Part shown: piece by piece, positions 31,606 to 35,143 of the stretch
Position numbering within the stretch: position 1 is the first letter of the stretch
How the letters are laid out: the number at the start of each line of letters is the position of its first letter
Source of the DNA: an uncultured Bacteroidales bacterium
Lineage (GTDB): Bacteria > Bacteroidota > Bacteroidia > Bacteroidales > Bacteroidaceae
Direction: 5' to 3'
NCBI GenBank assembly: GCA_902801425.1
Contig: CADCIQ010000023.1
Location: 1-35,143, forward strand
Length of the DNA: 35,143 bases
Translations under genes and position numbers: made by a program
Notes under the pieces: model-generated
Database searches by the model: none
Told to the model about the DNA's origin: nothing
Seen by the model: the letters and a program-made list of their open reading frames with translations, nothing else

Positions 31606-34600
31606 TTACTTCTTCATAGCCTTCTTCACACCCTTCTTTGTGCGGATGATGTTGAGACCATTCTGAAGGGTTGCAACCTTTACACCGTTGATAGTGTAGA
31701 TATCGGTTGCCTCAGAACTTGCAATGATGTCCTCAATGCCAGTATCAACGGCTGTCGCCTTGCTGCTGTTCTTACCATAGTAGAAAAGCTGGAAACCGTC
31801 AGCCTTGAACCAAGTCTCAGAAGCCACCTTAATAGTGATCTTTGCGTTGTCCTCATCAATCTTGAAGATTACGCTTGTCTCTTCGGCTGTCTCCTTACCG
31901 TTAGTTGTGATCTCAGTCACATAGCCGTTAGCGCTTAACTTCTGTGTATTGTTAGCATCAGAAGCAACAAGAGCCTTCAGTTCGTATGTACCTGCTGGGA
32001 GGTCAAGGCCTTCAAGATCCTGTGATACGAAGAAACCACCCTCAACTGCAGAGCTGTTCCAAGTGTTGAATACGTATGCACCATCAGCATTGTTTACTGT
32101 GTAAGTACTGTTGCTGTTCTCCTTAGAACCTGTATCAGCAGTACCCTGTGCTACTGTCCAACCTGTGAGGTCACCAGTCTCGAAGCTGTGGTTTGTAATC
32201 ACGTTTGTGATCTCAACAGGATTCTCGTCAGAAGCGTCACCGATGTTAGCAGGAACGCCGAGCAGCTTTGTAAGCTTCTCCATGTCTGCGATAGCCTGTG
32301 TTGCCTGAGCGTTGGTGAAGGTCTTACCGTCGATAGCTGAAGATACATTGTTGCTGAGTGTAGATGCCTCTGAGATGACAGACTGGCGAGCATCCTCTGA
32401 ATTGCTGAGAGTCTCGTTGAATGCCTCAGCCTTTGCAATGAGGTTCTTGAAGAGTTCCTCTGACTCAGTAGCCTTCGTCTGAACTGCATAGATAGCTGCG
32501 AGTGCATCGAACATTACCTTACCGTCGGCCTGAGCGAGGGCTGCTTTACCATCCTCGACTGCCTTCTTAACTTCACCTGCAACGTCAGTACCCATAAGAG
32601 CCTCTGCATTGATGCTTGCTACTGCCTTCTCAAGCTCAGGCTTGATGATTGCTGCGTCAAAGCCCTGATAGATGAGCTTGAAGCGTGTGAAGATACACCA
32701 TGATGTACCGTCCTGAGTATTACCCTTTACACCGATACGGAGAGGGTCACCCTGCTTTGCAACAAGACCGAAGGCACTCTGAATGTATTTACCATCGTCG
32801 AATGCGACACCTGCATTGGTCATGTCATTTGGATACCAGAAGTCCTTGTTTGGATCAATGTATGGTGCAGGACCAGCAAGACCTTCTGTCTTATAGTAAG
32901 GATTTGCTTCATCGTATGGAGCCTTGAACTTGTAGATGTTGTCAAGAGAGGTCTTAGAATCATTCAGATAGATGTATGCAGGAGAGTTGGTTATGAACTC
33001 GTTATGGTCAGTTCTCTCTGTACCATCCTGGTTGAAGTAGTACAACCAACCTGTATCATCACCATTGTTATAGCGATAGAAACCCTGAACTTGAATCTGA
33101 TATACACCTACAGGAGCATTTGCTACGTCCTGATGAATATCGAAGTTCTTAGAGTTCCAAGCCTCAGCACACTTTGCAGCTGCATTTGCTGCAACATTAC
33201 CACCTTCACCAGTGTGCTCCCAGCCTTCCCAACCTTGAGCGAAGTCGGTGTTCTTCAACATGCTGGTTACATCAGTACCTGCAGGAGTAGCAGACTTGGC
33301 ATTGTCATAAAGCTCCTGAAGCGTAGCTGTCTCAGTCTTGATGTCTTCAGTGGAAAGTTCTAGTTCCTTGATGAAGTTGTCATAGTCGAAGTTGATATAG
33401 TCAGCCAAGTCTGTGGCAATACTCAGATAAGTTCCGTCATGGAGCATCTTGACTGCCTGATCAGCAACAGCCTTGTATGCAGCCCATGCTGCAATATTCT
33501 CTTCTGCAGCTTTCTTTGTAGCATCGATAGCCTCGAGCGCTGCTTTATAAGACTGATAGTCTGTAGCCTGTGCCTTGCTTACTGCGTCGTTGAATGCTGC
33601 AATTATACTCTTTGTTACGTTACCCTCTGGGAGAGTTGCGTTCTTGGCATAGTCGCTCATGAGAGCTCCCCAAGCGTCAGCACCATTACCATAATATGTG
33701 AGGCTGAAGTTATCAACGATTGTCCAGTCATTGTTTTCCTTTGAATCCTTCTTGACACCGATCTTTGCTGTGCCTTCAGAAACTGGGAACATTACAGCAT
33801 TGGTCTTGTAAAGCTCTCTACCTTCAACGAGTTCCTTAGTTGTTCCGTTGAGGTTTGTGAAGTCAAGCATAGTGTTAGGGATATAGTAGATGGTCTCACC
33901 ATCCTCATATTCTGTAACACCAATTGTCTCACCATTCTTGTCAAGATGCTGTTCGCCTGGCTTGATAGGATCGAAGAGGTGCATGATGCTTGCAGTAGCA
34001 ATCTCATCACCGTCAGCGGTTACGTTGGCACCATAAATCTTTGCATTGTACTTTGCCTTGTCCTTTGTTGCTGTGAAATCATTAGCAATTTCACCTGCAC
34101 GATAGAAACCGTCAGCATTTACCTTATAAACACCTACAGGAAGATCCTTGATTGTCTGGTAGCTGTTATAGTTCTTATTAAAGTGCTCAGCAGCGGTACT
34201 TGCAGTACCTCCAGCACCGAAACCGTCACCTTCCCAACCTGCAAAGTCGCCTTGCTTGTCGAACGAACGATTTTTGAGAAGAGTAGAGGCATCTTTTGGA
34301 TTAGAGAGTGTTGCGCTTGCCATGTCAGCAGCAGCAGCAGCCTTCAGCTTAGCAGGAATAGCATCGATAGCAGTCTGAAGATCTTCCTGTGTGCTCGCTG
34401 TGTTATTGAATACTGCCTCTTCATCAGCAAGGTTGATAGATGGATAATTTTTCTTTGCCTCTTCGATGTCTGCTTGGAGCTTCATAGCTGTAGCATATAT
34501 CTTATTGAGGGATTCCCATTCTTGGTATGCGTCTATGCTCACACCTGTCCACTCATAATCAGCTTCAATAGCTGGATCATTTGAGGTGAACCATGATGTC

Positions 34601-35064
34601 AGATAGAGTCGTGTGTCAACAAAGTCTTTTGCAATGCCGAGGTATTCATCGGCAAATGCAGTATTACCAATCTTGTATTTACCGCTTCCAAGATCGGTAA
34701 GAGTCCAGGTATTGCAGTTAGCACCATTGTCGTTGTCAACCCAGATTAATGAGTTTGATTCGACAAAAGTCTTACGCCATTGGCTGAATTTGGCAACAGA
34801 ATCTACAAGAGCATAAGTTGCATCATCGCCTGTACTCTGGATTTTCCACGGCATTCCTTTGTCTCTACTTGCAGAGGCACGAGTTTCGTAGTCGTTAGCA
34901 CCGAGCATGAACGACTTGGTAGATACATTGTACAGATATTGGGCTGTAACGCCATCCTTAACGATATCTTGCGTCGTCGGAACCGGTCTTACCCAACCAT
35001 CAGCAAAAACAGATGAAGTCATCATCATTGATGTACCTAAAATGAGTAATGTTTTTAGCCTCAT
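31606..35064 (-). CDS. Secreted protein with three binding-module-like repeats
   Basis: This 1152-residue protein has a signal peptide (1-21, VFA-D) but no lipobox. An N-terminal region (23-185; WKIQSTGDD, NTWTLTDLGSGKYKIGN) resembles a beta-trefoil. Three beta-sandwich modules follow, each starting with an N-x-(D/S)-F-x-x-G-W pattern: about 264-460, 604-802 and 960-1100. The phrases LPVGVYKVNADGFYR and APVGVYQIQVQGFYR in the first two show that they are homologous. Alanine-rich helical spacers of FIVAR type separate them. A sorting-like tail (IYTINGVKVATLQNG ... KKAMKK) ends the protein. It is the first gene of the locus visible here. Glycan binding or adhesion is likely; no catalytic motif was recognised. 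Confidence 0.8.
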   Translation of the reverse strand: MRLKTLLILGTSMMMTSSVFADGWVRPVPTTQDIVKDGVTAQYLYNVSTKSFMLGANDYETRASASRDKGMPWKIQSTGDDATYALVDSVAKFSQWRKTFVESNSLIWVDNDNGANCNTWTLTDLGSGKYKIGNTAFADEYLGIAKDFVDTRLYLTSWFTSNDPAIEADYEWTGVSIDAYQEWESLNKIYATAMKLQADIEEAKKNYPSINLADEEAVFNNTASTQEDLQTAIDAIPAKLKAAAAADMASATLSNPKDASTLLKNRSFDKQGDFAGWEGDGFGAGGTASTAAEHFNKNYNSYQTIKDLPVGVYKVNADGFYRAGEIANDFTATKDKAKYNAKIYGANVTADGDEIATASIMHLFDPIKPGEQHLDKNGETIGVTEYEDGETIYYIPNTMLDFTNLNGTTKELVEGRELYKTNAVMFPVSEGTAKIGVKKDSKENNDWTIVDNFSLTYYGNGADAWGALMSDYAKNATLPEGNVTKSIIAAFNDAVSKAQATDYQSYKAALEAIDATKKAAEENIAAWAAYKAVADQAVKMLHDGTYLSIATDLADYINFDYDNFIKELELSTEDIKTETATLQELYDNAKSATPAGTDVTSMLKNTDFAQGWEGWEHTGEGGNVAANAAAKCAEAWNSKNFDIHQDVANAPVGVYQIQVQGFYRYNNGDDTGWLYYFNQDGTERTDHNEFITNSPAYIYLNDSKTSLDNIYKFKAPYDEANPYYKTEGLAGPAPYIDPNKDFWYPNDMTNAGVAFDDGKYIQSAFGLVAKQGDPLRIGVKGNTQDGTSWCIFTRFKLIYQGFDAAIIKPELEKAVASINAEALMGTDVAGEVKKAVEDGKAALAQADGKVMFDALAAIYAVQTKATESEELFKNLIAKAEAFNETLSNSEDARQSVISEASTLSNNVSSAIDGKTFTNAQATQAIADMEKLTKLLGVPANIGDASDENPVEITNVITNHSFETGDLTGWTVAQGTADTGSKENSNSTYTVNNADGAYVFNTWNSSAVEGGFFVSQDLEGLDLPAGTYELKALVASDANNTQKLSANGYVTEITTNGKETAEETSVIFKIDEDNAKITIKVASETWFKADGFQLFYYGKNSSKATAVDTGIEDIIASSEATDIYTINGVKVATLQNGLNIIRTKKGVKKAMKK

Positions 35065-35143
35065 AATGATTTGTTTTTAAGTTAGTGAAAGAAATTATTT
35101 AGGTATATTACCTTTTATTGTAGTTAGTTTAGTGTCTTTGTTT

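Overview
The window reads as chromosomal DNA of a gut- or oral-type Bacteroidales bacterium, most likely Prevotella/Segatella. Three things point there: tandem SusC/SusD outer-membrane pairs, Bacteroidetes-type promoters (TTTG, 20 bp, TAnnTTTG), and secreted enzymes ending in the short Bacteroidetes C-terminal sorting module (Y-x-L-x-G ... GIY ... KK). Intergenic spaces are full of the short phased and palindromic repeats common in this group. The genus is an inference from style, not from a marker gene.

Left part (1-4120): small unrelated genes separated by repeat-rich DNA. A secreted SGNH hydrolase (482-1144) has its own promoter. It is followed by a 325-bp element with 35-bp terminal inverted repeats and seven copies of one 13-mer, and then by 11-bp phased repeat arrays. 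Next are an AT-rich WG-repeat-like single-pass membrane protein (2011-3339, own promoter) and a convergent 86-residue antitoxin-like protein (3556-3816, own promoter) with no toxin partner. A bidirectional terminator lies between those two. A 111-bp inverted-repeat element and a terminator (4089-4111) close off the large locus to the right.

Right part (4125-35064): eleven genes, all on the minus strand and read from right to left, form one polysaccharide utilization locus (PUL). In transcription order they are: a secreted protein with three binding-module-like repeats; a four-domain fasciclin lipoprotein; SusC; SusD; two more fasciclin lipoproteins; a second, atypical SusC; a second SusD; a TIM-barrel glycosidase-like protein with beta-trefoil, FN3 and LamG domains; an HExxH metallopeptidase-like protein; and a family-11 rhamnogalacturonan lyase carrying a very long autotransporter-type beta-repeat tail. 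The lyase points to rhamnogalacturonan-I (pectin backbone) as substrate. Two import complexes, three fasciclin proteins in place of ordinary surface glycan-binding proteins, and a putative peptidase suggest a complex or protein-linked pectic substrate. No regulator (hybrid two-component system, ECF sigma/anti-sigma or SusR) is present in the window.

The most unusual sequence-level observation is that host-type repeats have become coding sequence. Two inverted copies of one C/G-rich repeat form the last residues of the glycosidase and the signal-peptide core of the next protein, and a 7-bp-unit repeat lies inside that same protein.
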